DNA of 23,741 nucleotides from G020353235 sp964569555 (GTDB lineage: Bacteria; Chloroflexota; Dehalococcoidia; Dehalococcoidales; JAUYDJ01), in the NCBI GenBank assembly GCA_964569555.1, contig CAZMTT010000013.1, forward strand, positions 1-23,741, written 5' to 3'. Shown here piece by piece: positions 9,726-16,867 of the stretch; the first letter of the stretch is position 1, and every line of letters starts with the position of its first letter. The notes below the pieces were generated by a model. It was not told where the DNA came from. It ran no database searches and saw only the letters and a program-made list of their open reading frames with translations. A program made the position numbers and the translations under genes.

Positions 9726-9766
9726 TACCTGAAATTACACCCCTTGAAGCTAAATTGACGGCTTGA
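9720..9766. repeat. Promoter-associated repeat, copy B
   Basis: Second copy of the block at 9232-9280, starting TGTCAATACCTGAAATTACA. It again begins exactly at a minus-strand -35 box and lies upstream of it. A shorter third version (TGTCAATGCCT, then CACCCCTT) is at 11910-11938. Confidence 0.65.
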
Positions 9767-9767
9767 C

Positions 9768-9797
9768 TTGTAAAATTAAAGTCATTTATGGTATGAT
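9768..9797 (+). promoter_or_regulatory. Candidate promoter of the zinc-ribbon gene
   Basis: TTGTAA (9768-9773), 18 nt and TATGAT (9792-9797), with a TGG giving an extended -10. This predicts a leader of about 105 nt before the ATG at 9908. Confidence 0.5.
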
Positions 9798-9861
9798 TGT
9801 GACAGGTTATAGTAAAGGTTATCACAAACTGAGTTGAACATTACAAATTCCCTCATGTGTT

Positions 9862-9906
9862 GGATGACCAAAGCTCAAACCAAGTAAAAAAGAGAGGAGG
9901 TCATCC
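9862..9906 (+). promoter_or_regulatory. Inverted repeat covering the ribosome binding site
   Basis: GGATGACC (9862-9869) and GGTCATCC (9899-9906) are perfect 8-bp complements 29 nt apart in the leader. The right arm takes in the last GG of GAGGAGG and the spacer up to 1 nt before the ATG. If formed in RNA, the stem would hinder ribosome entry. The pairing is visible; regulation is inference. Confidence 0.5.
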
Positions 9907-9907
9907 T

Positions 9908-10213
9908 ATGAGCTTCGAGGACAAGACACTTAAATGTTCCGATTGCGGTAACGACTTTACCTTTACCGTTGAGGAGCAGGAATTCTTCCAGTCAAAGGGC
10001 TATACCAACGAACCCAAACGGTGCCCCGAGTGTCGCCAGGCAAGAAAGCAATCACGTTACGGAAATAGTGGCAACGCTTACATGTCGTCTCGCCAAATGT
10101 TCCCTGCGGTATGTGCTGAGTGTGGTAAAGAGACGGAAGTCCCGTTCCAGCCACGTGAAGACCGACCGGTGTATTGCAGTGATTGCTTCCGTAAAGTAAG
10201 ATCAAACCGATAA
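9908..10213 (+). CDS. Zinc-ribbon domain protein
   Basis: A 101-residue small soluble protein with four cysteine pairs: C10-x-x-C13 (CSDC), CPEC, CAEC and CSDC. The first half has the pattern seen in the probable zinc-ribbon family (Pfam zf-trcl): CxxC, then FTFTVEEQEFF, a glycine-containing turn, and RCPECRQARK. The second half (CAECGKETEVPFQP, then PVYCSDCF) is a second zinc-knuckle-like unit common in proteins of this kind. Binding of two zinc ions is inferred; the molecular function of the family is not established. The ATG at 9908 has GAGGAGG 7 nt upstream. An in-frame GTG at 9857 lacks such a site. A strong terminator follows. It is divergent from the cold-shock gene. Confidence 0.86.
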   Translation: MSFEDKTLKCSDCGNDFTFTVEEQEFFQSKGYTNEPKRCPECRQARKQSRYGNSGNAYMSSRQMFPAVCAECGKETEVPFQPREDRPVYCSDCFRKVRSNR

Positions 10214-10233
10214 ACTCGTTTTAATCTGCAAAA

Positions 10234-10267
10234 TAAAGGCCGGGTATATCCCGGCCTTTATCTTTTT
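10234..10267 (+). terminator. Intrinsic terminator, probably bidirectional
   Basis: TAAAGGCCGGG and CCCGGCCTTTA form an 11-bp stem around a 5-nt loop, followed by TCTTTTT. In the minus direction the stem is followed by TTTTGC, so it can also serve the convergent DUF212 gene that ends at 10283. Confidence 0.92.
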
Positions 10268-10282
10268 GGTGGCGAATAATGT

Positions 10283-10723
10283 TCACCGGGCAATTATGGT
10301 AAACCATAGCCAGGCAATGGTAATGCCCAGTAAAGCGCCAATAATAACCTCAAAAGGGGTATGCCCTATGAACTCGCGCAGGTCACGTTCCAACTCAAAT
10401 AAAGGTCGCCTGGATCTAATTTCCGTGACGATACGGTTTAAAACAACGGACTGTTTGCCTACCCAGCTCCGCACCCCAGCGGCGTCATACATAACTACCA
10501 TCGCCAGAATGGCGGCAATCGCGAAAGCCACTGAATCCAGACCTTCGACGATAGCCACGGAAGTAGCCAGGGCGCAGACCATTGCCGAATGCGAACTGGG
10601 CATGCCTCCGGTAGAGACGAGTAAATGTAAATCTATTTGTCTCTTGCCGATTAAGGCAAAGAATACTTTCAGTAGCTGGGCTAATGCCCAGGCGCAGATT
10701 GAGGCTAATAACACGTTACTCAT
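10283..10723 (-). CDS. DUF212 (divergent PAP2, YuiD-like) membrane protein
   Basis: A 146-residue membrane protein of the divergent PAP2 family (DUF212, YuiD-like), related to acid phosphatase/vanadium haloperoxidase enzymes. It carries GGMPSSHSA (39-47), YDAAGVR (79-85) and GHTPFEV (120-126), which correspond to the conserved Ser-His and His-containing phosphatase motifs. Hydrophobic segments lie at about 3-25, 48-80 and 124-144. The physiological substrate is unknown; a lipid phosphate is a reasonable guess. The ATG at 10723 has a poor ribosome binding site (AGGAG 15 nt upstream), and an in-frame stop just upstream rules out a longer form. A small palindrome, CCACT-A-AGTGG (10750-10760), lies in the 119-bp divergent gap to the nitroreductase. 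Confidence 0.88.
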   Translation of the reverse strand: MSNVLLASICAWALAQLLKVFFALIGKRQIDLHLLVSTGGMPSSHSAMVCALATSVAIVEGLDSVAFAIAAILAMVVMYDAAGVRSWVGKQSVVLNRIVTEIRSRRPLFELERDLREFIGHTPFEVIIGALLGITIAWLWFTIIAR

Positions 10724-10842
10724 GTTGATTTAAGACAACTCCTATTCTACCACTAAGTGGACAATATGAGGGCTTTCTGCAAACTTAATATGCACTATAA
10801 TGAATAAAGAGATATAAGTTTAATCAGGCTAAGGAGGCGCAT

Positions 10843-11352
10843 ATGGAATTCCTGGAACTTGTCAAAAAACGGTACAGTGTCAGGGCTTATAAACCAGGGC
10901 CAGTAGAGGCAGATAAGCTGCAAAAAGTGTTGGAAGCGGCGCGTCTGGCACCTACGGCGGTGAATTCACAGCCCTTTCAATTGATAGTAATACATACCGC
11001 CGGTAGAGAAGCGGAACTGAAGCGTATCTATGGTGACCCCTGGTTCGTGCAGGCACCGGTGGTAATCTGTATCTGCGGAATTCCATCTCAGGGCTGGTTT
11101 CGTGAAGATGGCAAGAATTATTGTGATGTAGATGTAACCATTGCTATGGACCACCTCATACTGGCGGCTACCGCGCTGGGATTAGGCACCTGCTGGATTG
11201 CTGGCTTTAACCCGGCGGCGGCTCGGGAAATCCTGGCCTTGCCTGACGGGGTGGAGCCACTTGCCTTTACTACGCTGGGCTATCCGGCTGACCAGCCGGG
11301 GCGTAAAAGCCGGAAATCTCTGGATAAACTGGTACGGTACGAGCACTGGTAA
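10843..11352 (+). CDS. Nitroreductase family FMN-dependent oxidoreductase
   Basis: A 169-residue member of the nitroreductase superfamily, compact NAD(P)H-dependent flavoenzymes that work as homodimers. Diagnostic features are the N-terminal FMN-phosphate contact RYSVRAY (10-16), PTAVNSQPF (37-45), the central helix AMDHLILAATALGLGTCWI and GYPAD near the C-terminus. It is at the short end of the family. The substrate cannot be deduced; candidates include nitroaromatics, quinones, flavins or a cofactor. AGGAGG lies 5 nt before the ATG. A TATAAT (10796-10801) upstream has only a weak -35 partner. It is a single-gene unit, divergent from the DUF212 gene and convergent with the next membrane gene. 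Confidence 0.93.
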   Translation: MEFLELVKKRYSVRAYKPGPVEADKLQKVLEAARLAPTAVNSQPFQLIVIHTAGREAELKRIYGDPWFVQAPVVICICGIPSQGWFREDGKNYCDVDVTIAMDHLILAATALGLGTCWIAGFNPAAAREILALPDGVEPLAFTTLGYPADQPGRKSRKSLDKLVRYEHW

Positions 11353-11353
11353 G

Positions 11354-11382
11354 CCCGGTTATTAATGTGTGAATAAACCGGG
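11354..11382. other. Hairpin between convergent genes
   Basis: CCCGGTT (11354-11360) and AACCGGG (11376-11382) form a 7-bp stem with a 15-nt loop right after the nitroreductase stop. No T-run follows in either direction, so it is at best a weak or Rho-assisted 3' end. Confidence 0.4.
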
Positions 11383-11412
11383 TACCAGCTATCGCCATTA
11401 AATTATTGGTTC

Positions 11413-11766
11413 CTAGCGCCATCTTTCTCGCAAGGCGCGCTGAATTTGTTCCTCGATAGCTTCCTCTTTATCCCAGCCGATGGCGTCCTTTAACTCTTTT
11501 TCCAGTTCCTCTCGGAAGAATATTTTGTATAGCTGTTGTCCCTTTTTCCATCCCATGAGCCAGGCCAGGGCTAGACCTACCGCTGCGGCTGGCGCCATAA
11601 TCTCGGTTTTAGCTCCCTGAAACAGCAGAATTATAATGGTAATCAAAACGAGGAAAAGAAAAACGGCCACATCTATGTCCCACCTGCCTGCTTTGGAGCG
11701 GTATTTCGCCCGCTGTACGGCCGCCTGTTTCCTTTCTGGACTGAGCATTTCGGCGACTTCGGTCAT
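11413..11766 (-). CDS. Two-helix membrane protein of unknown function
   Basis: A 117-residue protein I do not recognise. A basic N-terminal segment (residues 8-29, many R and K) is followed by two transmembrane helices (about 31-50 and 55-73). A highly charged, probably helical C-terminal tail (75-117) is rich in E, K and R, with the hydrophobic spacing of an amphipathic helix. This layout suggests an inner-membrane anchor with a cytoplasmic tail; no enzyme motif is present. GAGGG lies 3 nt before the ATG at 11766, which is close. Upstream lie a promoter (11915-11887) and then an intrinsic terminator (11847-11799), so expression may depend on readthrough. It is convergent with the nitroreductase. 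Confidence 0.75.
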   Translation of the reverse strand: MTEVAEMLSPERKQAAVQRAKYRSKAGRWDIDVAVFLFLVLITIIILLFQGAKTEIMAPAAAVGLALAWLMGWKKGQQLYKIFFREELEKELKDAIGWDKEEAIEEQIQRALRERWR

Positions 11767-11798
11767 CTTCCCTCGCCCTTAGCCTCGATTTTTATTCT

Positions 11799-11847
11799 AA
11801 AAAAGGGCACCAGCTACCATCATTGTTTCAGCGGTTCTGATGCCCTT
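11799..11847 (-). terminator. Intrinsic terminator in the leader (attenuator or 3' end)
   Basis: On the minus strand AAGGGCA, CAG and ACC pair in order with GGT, CTG and TGCCCTT, with short internal mismatches, followed directly by six T. It lies between the promoter at 11915-11887 and the gene starting at 11766, and 122 nt beyond the end of the Kef gene. It could be a transcription attenuator, the end of a small RNA of about 80 nt, or the Kef gene terminator. Confidence 0.75.
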
Positions 11848-11886
11848 GTTTTAACCCATCTTCCCTGTCCCGGCCTTGATGTTTTG

Positions 11887-11915
11887 AGTCTAGTCCGGTT
11901 TGGGGTGATTGTCAA
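11887..11915 (-). promoter_or_regulatory. Candidate promoter upstream of the 117-residue membrane protein
   Basis: On the minus strand TTGACA (11915-11910), a 17-nt spacer and TAGACT (11892-11887). The flanking AGGCA before TTGACA and the GGGGTG nine nt further upstream match the promoters at 9237 and 9725. Confidence 0.6.
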
Positions 11916-11968
11916 TGCCTAGAGCTGCCACCCCTTTTACCCCACCTTGCCCGGCGGCTTATTGCCGG

Positions 11969-13672
11969 TTAGGTCTGCTCGGGGGGAACCTCGCCCTCGC
12001 GTATCTTCATGAAGGGACAAACGATGCTCTCAATCTCGTGAGTAGCCACTTCGTAGTACCCCAGGATGTGACGGACAAATTCCAGGCTGGTTTCAAAGGC
12101 AGGCTCGACAATCTCCGAGACCCCCAGGTTGCGCAGCCGCTCGGCGACTGATGTCTCAGGTAGTATGGCGATGACATCAATATCGGGGTTGACCCGTTTG
12201 GCGTAGCTGGTGGCGGTTATCTCGGCCATCGGGTCGGGGCAGGTAAGCGCCAGGACCCGTGCCTTTTCTACGTGAGCCATGCTCAGAATCTGGGTATTCC
12301 CGGCATCGCCATAGATGCAGGGTATTTTTTGCGCTCTGAGCTCGGCGATAATTCTGGGGTTGAGGTCTATCACGACATAGGGAATCTGGTAGCCTTTCAG
12401 AATGTCGGTCAGATTACTGCCGGTGCGCCCGTGACCGCAGATGATGACATGGTCTGACAGTCTCTTTTTGATATCTAGCAGCGGCTTATCGCTGCCCATT
12501 CGGGTCAGGGGGGCCAGTCGTCGGGAGGTGGTCAGGGAGTTATAGGTCACTTCCGCCAGTTTGAGGGCCAGCGGGGTGAACAGAATGGTGATGAAGGCGC
12601 TGGATAGAATCAGAGAATAGAGGTTGGCCGACATTACGCCGGTTTCCAGCCCGGCCTGACCGATGACGAAGCTGAACTCACCAACCTGGGTTAGACCGGC
12701 GCCCACGAAAAGGGCCGTCTTGAGGCTGTAGCCGTAGAATCGGGGGATAAGAGCGCAGATGATAAGCTTGCTGACAATAATGATTAAGGCGACCAGCAAG
12801 ACCATGCTCCAGTTGTCCATAATAAAGCGGGGGCTGGCCAGCATGCCCAGGGAAACGAAAAAGAGGGCGGCAAAGGTGTTGCGCAGGGGGATAATGTCGG
12901 CCAGTGCCTGGTGGGTAAAGTGGGAGCGGCTGACCAGCATACCGGCGGCGAAGGCGCCAAAGGCGGCCGAGATACCGAAGTAGGAAGTGCCGAAGGCAGC
13001 CCCCAGACAGATGGCCAGTATGGTAATCAGGAACAGCTCCCGGGAGCGTGAGCCGGCCGTCTGCCCCAGGAAAACGGGTATCAGCCAGAAGCCGATTACG
13101 GTCATCGCCCCCAGAAAGAGCAGGGCTTTGCCCAGAGTTATGCCCAGGGAGTAAATCAAGTTGGCCGTCGGCTCTCCCAGTGCAGGTAGAATTACCATAA
13201 GTGGCAGGACCGCCAGGTCCTGGACGAGAAGGATGGCAATCATAATGCGGCCATGAGGCGTGTTGGTCTCGCCCCGCTCCACCAGGATTTTGAGCACCAC
13301 GGTGGTGCTGCTGAGGGCAATCAGGAAGCCGAAAAAGACGGCATCGGGGACAGACCAGATGAAAAAGTATTTAGCTACTCCAAAGCCCAGCAGCGCCGTC
13401 ACCAGTATCTGGATGCTGCCACCCAGCAGGCCGATCTTGCCCATCCGCCTCAGGTCACCCAGGGAGAATTCCATGCCCAGGGTGAACAGGAGGAGAACTA
13501 CGCCGATGCTGGCCATGGTCTCAATCAGGTCCACGTTCTTGACCAGGCCGAAGGAGAAGGGGCCGATGAGCACCCCGGCGATAAGGTAGCCGAGAAGCAC
13601 CGGCACCCGGAAACGGTAGGCAATCAGCCCGCCGACGAGAGCGGCCCCCATAATGATGGCGAGGTCAGCCAT
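11969..13672 (-). CDS. Kef-type monovalent cation/proton antiporter with RCK domain
   Basis: A 567-residue CPA2-family antiporter. The membrane part (about 1-380) has roughly 12 helices and the family segments LLLFTLGMEFS (60-70), SSTTVVLKIL (121-130), LLVQDLAVLP (148-157), with the QD pair typical of the family, and GAFAAGMLVS (239-248). The cytoplasmic part is a TrkA-N/RCK Rossmann domain starting VIICGHGRTGSN (409-420), with Asp436 at the end of the second strand, as expected for NAD(H) binding. No separate TrkA-C domain is evident. The likely role is K+ or Na+ efflux in exchange for protons; ion choice cannot be read from sequence. GAGGGA lies 8 nt before the ATG. It is a single-gene unit between two terminators. 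Confidence 0.93.
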   Translation of the reverse strand: MADLAIIMGAALVGGLIAYRFRVPVLLGYLIAGVLIGPFSFGLVKNVDLIETMASIGVVLLLFTLGMEFSLGDLRRMGKIGLLGGSIQILVTALLGFGVAKYFFIWSVPDAVFFGFLIALSSTTVVLKILVERGETNTPHGRIMIAILLVQDLAVLPLMVILPALGEPTANLIYSLGITLGKALLFLGAMTVIGFWLIPVFLGQTAGSRSRELFLITILAICLGAAFGTSYFGISAAFGAFAAGMLVSRSHFTHQALADIIPLRNTFAALFFVSLGMLASPRFIMDNWSMVLLVALIIIVSKLIICALIPRFYGYSLKTALFVGAGLTQVGEFSFVIGQAGLETGVMSANLYSLILSSAFITILFTPLALKLAEVTYNSLTTSRRLAPLTRMGSDKPLLDIKKRLSDHVIICGHGRTGSNLTDILKGYQIPYVVIDLNPRIIAELRAQKIPCIYGDAGNTQILSMAHVEKARVLALTCPDPMAEITATSYAKRVNPDIDVIAILPETSVAERLRNLGVSEIVEPAFETSLEFVRHILGYYEVATHEIESIVCPFMKIREGEVPPEQT

Positions 13673-13745
13673 GAATTATATCCCTCAGTCACGCTTTATA
13701 GGGATATGGTAGCATTTTTGGTGAATCCGTGCATTTAGTAGAAAC

Positions 13746-13786
13746 AAAAAGGCCAGACTTCCGCTATATCGGAATATCTGGCCTTT
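13746..13786 (-). terminator. Intrinsic terminator of the DUF5679 gene
   Basis: AAAGGCCAGA and TCTGGCCTTT form a 10-bp stem, extended by TCCG/CGGA, and in the minus direction are followed by TTTTTG. It lies 38 nt past the stop of the small zinc-binding gene and upstream of the Kef gene. Confidence 0.9.
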
Positions 13787-13824
13787 ACTTGGAATACCTT
13801 AAGGTATAGTCTGCGGTATAAGTT

Positions 13825-13965
13825 CTAGCTCTTACCAATTCTGAACATTTTGGTTCCGCATACTGGACAAACGCCCTGGGTCGCTGGTTTACCATTTTTC
13901 ATTACGATGCCCTTGGCGTCTTTCATTTCCCTTTTAGCTCGGCACTTTACGCAGTATGCTTGCAT
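13825..13965 (-). CDS. DUF5679 small zinc-binding protein
   Basis: A 46-residue protein with two cysteine pairs, C5-x-x-C8 (YCVKCRAK) and C33-x-x-C36 (VCPVCGTK), separated by a basic segment and N24-G-K-P-A-T. The sequence matches my memory of DUF5679, a treble-clef-like miniprotein found in Chloroflexota and archaea; its function is not known. One zinc ion bound by four cysteines is inferred. The gene is convincing: AAGGAGGT lies 7-8 nt before the ATG, a promoter candidate sits at 14034-14005, and a strong terminator follows. It lies between the end of the ilv/leu operon and the Kef gene, with its own transcription signals, so it is probably independent of both. Confidence 0.88.
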   Translation of the reverse strand: MQAYCVKCRAKREMKDAKGIVMKNGKPATQGVCPVCGTKMFRIGKS

Positions 13966-14004
13966 TTAGTCTACCTCCTTTCATGGTTGTCGGAAGACAT
14001 AGAA

Positions 14005-14034
14005 ACCATAAACTATTTGAGGCTATAATGTCAA
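14005..14034 (-). promoter_or_regulatory. Candidate promoter of the DUF5679 gene
   Basis: On the minus strand TTGACA (14034-14029), an 18-nt spacer and TATGGT (14010-14005), giving a leader of about 35-40 nt. The -10 box is weak. Confidence 0.5.
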
Positions 14035-14066
14035 TAGCTTTAGCCCTGTTTTGACGCCGAGATTGT

Positions 14067-14093
14067 AAAAAAATTCCGCTTCCGGCCACGGAA
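14067..14093 (-). terminator. Probable terminator of the ilv/leu operon
   Basis: On the minus strand TTCCG and CGGAA form a 5-bp stem with a 10-nt loop, followed by seven T, 63 nt past the cimA stop. The stem is short but the T-run is strong. Confidence 0.6.
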
Positions 14094-14156
14094 AAGCCAA
14101 TTTTTTCTTTTCAACCCCTAATCAGCCTGTAATAGTGGGCCAGTAAGCTGGCTTCT

Positions 14157-15770
14157 TTACTCGTTGCGCCCTTCGGCGCTCAGGCGCGTTTTTTGCTTGA
14201 CCAGCCAGTATTCCAGGCTATCGGCGAGGGCAAGCCAGCTGGCTTCGATGATATTGGCGGAGCTACCCACCGTCCGCCACTGCTCTACGCTGTCGCTGGA
14301 CTCAATAAGGACACGGACCTGGGATGCGGTGCCGGTGCTTTCTTCCAGGATGCGCACCTTATAGTCAACCAGCTCCACGGCGGTCAGGCTGGGGTAAAAC
14401 TGCAGCAGGGCTTTGCGCAGGGCAAGGTCAAGGGCGTTAACCGGGCCGTTGCCTTCGGCGGCGGTGTGCATTATCTCGTTGCCCACCCTGACTTTGAGCA
14501 TGGCTTCGCACAGCATTCCGGTCAGGTTTTCCTGGGTCGGCATGCGGCGCCGCTTCTCCACCACGACCATGAAATCAACCAGCTCAAAGGGCGATTGATA
14601 ATCGGGCCTGGCCCGGTGCAGCAGCAGCTCAAATGATGCCTCGGCGTTTTCATACTGAAAACCGCGGCTTTCCAGAAACTTAATTTTCTCCAGCAGCTCC
14701 TGTGCCTCTTTACCCTTGGGGGGCAGGGCCAGCCCCAGTTCTTTGGCTTTGTAGATTATGTTCTTTTTCCCGGACAGTTCTGAGACCAGTATCTTGGGCT
14801 GGTTGCCCACCTTAGCCGGGTCAATATGCTGGTAGCTTCCCGCCCACTTCATCATTCCGGAAACGTGAAGTCCCCCCTTGTGGCCGAAGGCACTGGAGCC
14901 AACATAGGGCAGGTGGGTATCGGGGCTAAGATTGGCTACCTCGCTGATATAGCGGGCTACCTCAGTCACTTTAGCCAGCTGGGCATCGGAAACGCAGTTG
15001 ATGTTCATCTTGAGCTTCAGGGCGGGCATAACGGAACAGAGGTTGGCATTACCGCAGCGCTCGCCATAGCCGTTGATGGTGCCTTGGACCTGAACGGCGC
15101 CGGCGTTTACCGCCGCCAGGGTGTTAGCCACCGCCAGTTCGGCGTCGTTGTGGGCGTGAATGCCCAGGGGGACAGTGCTTACTTTGGCGGCGGCTTTAAC
15201 CGCGGCGGTTACTTCCTCGGGCAGCGCCCCGCCATTGGTATCGCACAGCACCAGGTAATCGGCTCCCGCCTCGGCGGCGGTGGTCAGGCAGCGCAGGCTG
15301 TAATCACGGTTCGCCTTGAAGCCGTCAAAGAAGTGCTCGGCATCAAAGAAGACGGTGAGCCCCTTTGATTTAAGAAAGCCGATTGAGTCGGCAATCATGC
15401 TCAGGTTCTCTTCTAAAGTAGTTTCCAGCACCTGGGTTACCTGCGGTGCCGAGTTTTTGCCGACGATGGTGACTATGCCCACTCCGGCGCTGGCCAGTGC
15501 CTGCAGGTTGGCGTCTTGCTCGGCTTTCACCTTGACTCTCCGGGTGCTGCCGAAGGCAACCAGCCGGGCCTGGGCCAGAACCAGGCTCTTGGCTTTGGCA
15601 AAGAATTCAACGTCTTTAGGATTGGAGCCGGGCCAGCCGCCTTCAATAAAGTGAATGCCCAGCTCATCAAGCTTCTGGGCGATGTGCAGCTTGTCAATCA
15701 CCGCAAACGAGACGCCCTCTCGCTGGGCGCCATCACGCAGTGTGGTATCGTAGAGCTGAATTAACGGCAA
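14157..15770 (-). CDS. cimA: (R)-citramalate synthase
   Basis: A 537-residue acyltransferase that condenses acetyl-CoA with pyruvate to citramalate, the entry to threonine-independent isoleucine synthesis. The TIM barrel begins YDTTLRDGAQREG (7-19), which holds the metal and substrate residues. FIEGGWPGSNPKD and HAHNDAELAVAN follow, the latter with the metal-binding H-x-H. The GWPGSNPKD form is typical of the CimA branch and not of LeuA. The C-terminal LeuA-type regulatory domain is complete (GNGPVNALDLALRKAL and VRILEESTGTASQVRVLIE). I chose the TTG at 15770 because GGGAGG lies 5 nt upstream; an earlier TTG at 15794 sits inside leuB and lacks a site. It follows leuB by 1 nt and is the last gene of the operon. 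Confidence 0.92.
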   Translation of the reverse strand: MPLIQLYDTTLRDGAQREGVSFAVIDKLHIAQKLDELGIHFIEGGWPGSNPKDVEFFAKAKSLVLAQARLVAFGSTRRVKVKAEQDANLQALASAGVGIVTIVGKNSAPQVTQVLETTLEENLSMIADSIGFLKSKGLTVFFDAEHFFDGFKANRDYSLRCLTTAAEAGADYLVLCDTNGGALPEEVTAAVKAAAKVSTVPLGIHAHNDAELAVANTLAAVNAGAVQVQGTINGYGERCGNANLCSVMPALKLKMNINCVSDAQLAKVTEVARYISEVANLSPDTHLPYVGSSAFGHKGGLHVSGMMKWAGSYQHIDPAKVGNQPKILVSELSGKKNIIYKAKELGLALPPKGKEAQELLEKIKFLESRGFQYENAEASFELLLHRARPDYQSPFELVDFMVVVEKRRRMPTQENLTGMLCEAMLKVRVGNEIMHTAAEGNGPVNALDLALRKALLQFYPSLTAVELVDYKVRILEESTGTASQVRVLIESSDSVEQWRTVGSSANIIEASWLALADSLEYWLVKQKTRLSAEGRNE

Positions 15771-15771
15771 T

Positions 15772-16866
15772 TTAGCCTCCCACCTTGCCGGCAATCAGGT
15801 CCCCCATCTCCTTGGTGCCTACTTTTGTTTTACCGTCTCCCATTATATCAGAAGTGCGGTAGCCTTCATCTAACACTTTCTCAACCGCGCTCTCAATCGC
15901 CCGGGCTTCTCTGGTTAAGCCCAGAGAGTAACGCAGCATCATGGCGGCACTTAGAATAGTAGCGATTGGGTTGGCGACATTCAAGCCGGCAATCTGAGGC
16001 GCACTGCCGTGAATCGGCTCATACATCCCCAGTGTGCGGGCTTCTTCCTTGGGTATACCGGCCAGACTGGCTGAGGCCAGCATGCCCATGGAGCCGCCCA
16101 ATATTGACGACTCATCGGTGAGAATATCGCCGAACATATTCTCGGTAACAATCACGTCAAAGCGGGCCGGGTTCAGCATCAGCCACATGGCGCAGGCGTC
16201 CACCAGGATATGCTCCAGCTTCACATCGGGGTACTGCGGGGCAATCTCGGTGGCTATCTGCCGCCACAGCCGGGAGGTCTGCAGCACATTGGCTTTGTCC
16301 ACCGAGACCAGCTGGTGGCGCCTGGTGCGCGCCAGCTCAAAGCCGACTCTGAGAATGCGCTCAATCTCGGCTTCGGCGTAGGTCATGGAATCAACTGCCC
16401 GCCTGCCCTGGGGTGTCTGCCACTCCCGCTTGGGGCGGCCAAAATAGATACCCCCGGTAAGCTCGCGGATAAAGATAAAGTCCACCCCTTCAAGCAGCTT
16501 CGGTTTCAGGCTGCTGGTGTCAACCAGCGCCGGAAAGACCTTGACCGGACGCAGGTTGGCGAACAGCCCCAGCTTCTTGCGCAGGGTTAGTAAGCCGTCC
16601 TCGGGGCGGGTCCTGGCGCGGGGGTCGTCCCACTTGGGTCCGCCCACCGCCCCCAGCAGCACCGCATCTGAATTCTGGCACAGCTTGAGTGTCTTGGGGG
16701 GGAGGGGATTTCCCGCCTGGTCAATAGCCACCCCGCCCACCAGACCATAACGCAGATTGAAGGTGTGCTTGAATTTCTTATCTATAGCCTGCAGCACCTT
16801 GATGGCTTCGTCAATAATTTCGGGGCCAACCCCGTCCCCGGGTAAAACGGCCAGGTCAAACTTCAC
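15772..16866 (-). CDS. leuB: 3-isopropylmalate dehydrogenase
   Basis: A 364-residue beta-decarboxylating dehydrogenase that oxidises 3-isopropylmalate to 2-ketoisocaproate with NAD+. In the citramalate pathway it can act on 3-methylmalate. The N-terminus LAVLPGDGVGPEI and GAVGGPKWD (about 73-81) are LeuB hallmarks. RELTGGIYFGRPKR (134-147), SVDKANVLQTSRLWR, and ENMFGDILTDESSILGGSMGMLASASLA carry the substrate and Mg2+ residues. EPIHGSAPQIAG is the nucleotide-binding segment near the C-terminus. The start is GTG at 16866, supported by AGGAGG 7 nt upstream. It is 1 nt after leuD and 1 nt before cimA, so translation is probably coupled across all three. Confidence 0.96.
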   Translation of the reverse strand: MKFDLAVLPGDGVGPEIIDEAIKVLQAIDKKFKHTFNLRYGLVGGVAIDQAGNPLPPKTLKLCQNSDAVLLGAVGGPKWDDPRARTRPEDGLLTLRKKLGLFANLRPVKVFPALVDTSSLKPKLLEGVDFIFIRELTGGIYFGRPKREWQTPQGRRAVDSMTYAEAEIERILRVGFELARTRRHQLVSVDKANVLQTSRLWRQIATEIAPQYPDVKLEHILVDACAMWLMLNPARFDVIVTENMFGDILTDESSILGGSMGMLASASLAGIPKEEARTLGMYEPIHGSAPQIAGLNVANPIATILSAAMMLRYSLGLTREARAIESAVEKVLDEGYRTSDIMGDGKTKVGTKEMGDLIAGKVGG

Positions 16867-16867
16867 T

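Noticed and set aside
9857..9907. In-frame GTG at 9857 as the start of the zinc-ribbon protein
   Set aside because: It has no ribosome binding site and adds 17 non-homologous residues, whereas GAGGAGG sits correctly before the ATG at 9908.
11799..11915. T-box or known riboswitch in the leader of the 117-residue membrane protein
   Set aside because: No T-box sequence (TGGnACCGCG-like) and no conserved core of a riboswitch I know is present. Only the terminator hairpin can be supported.
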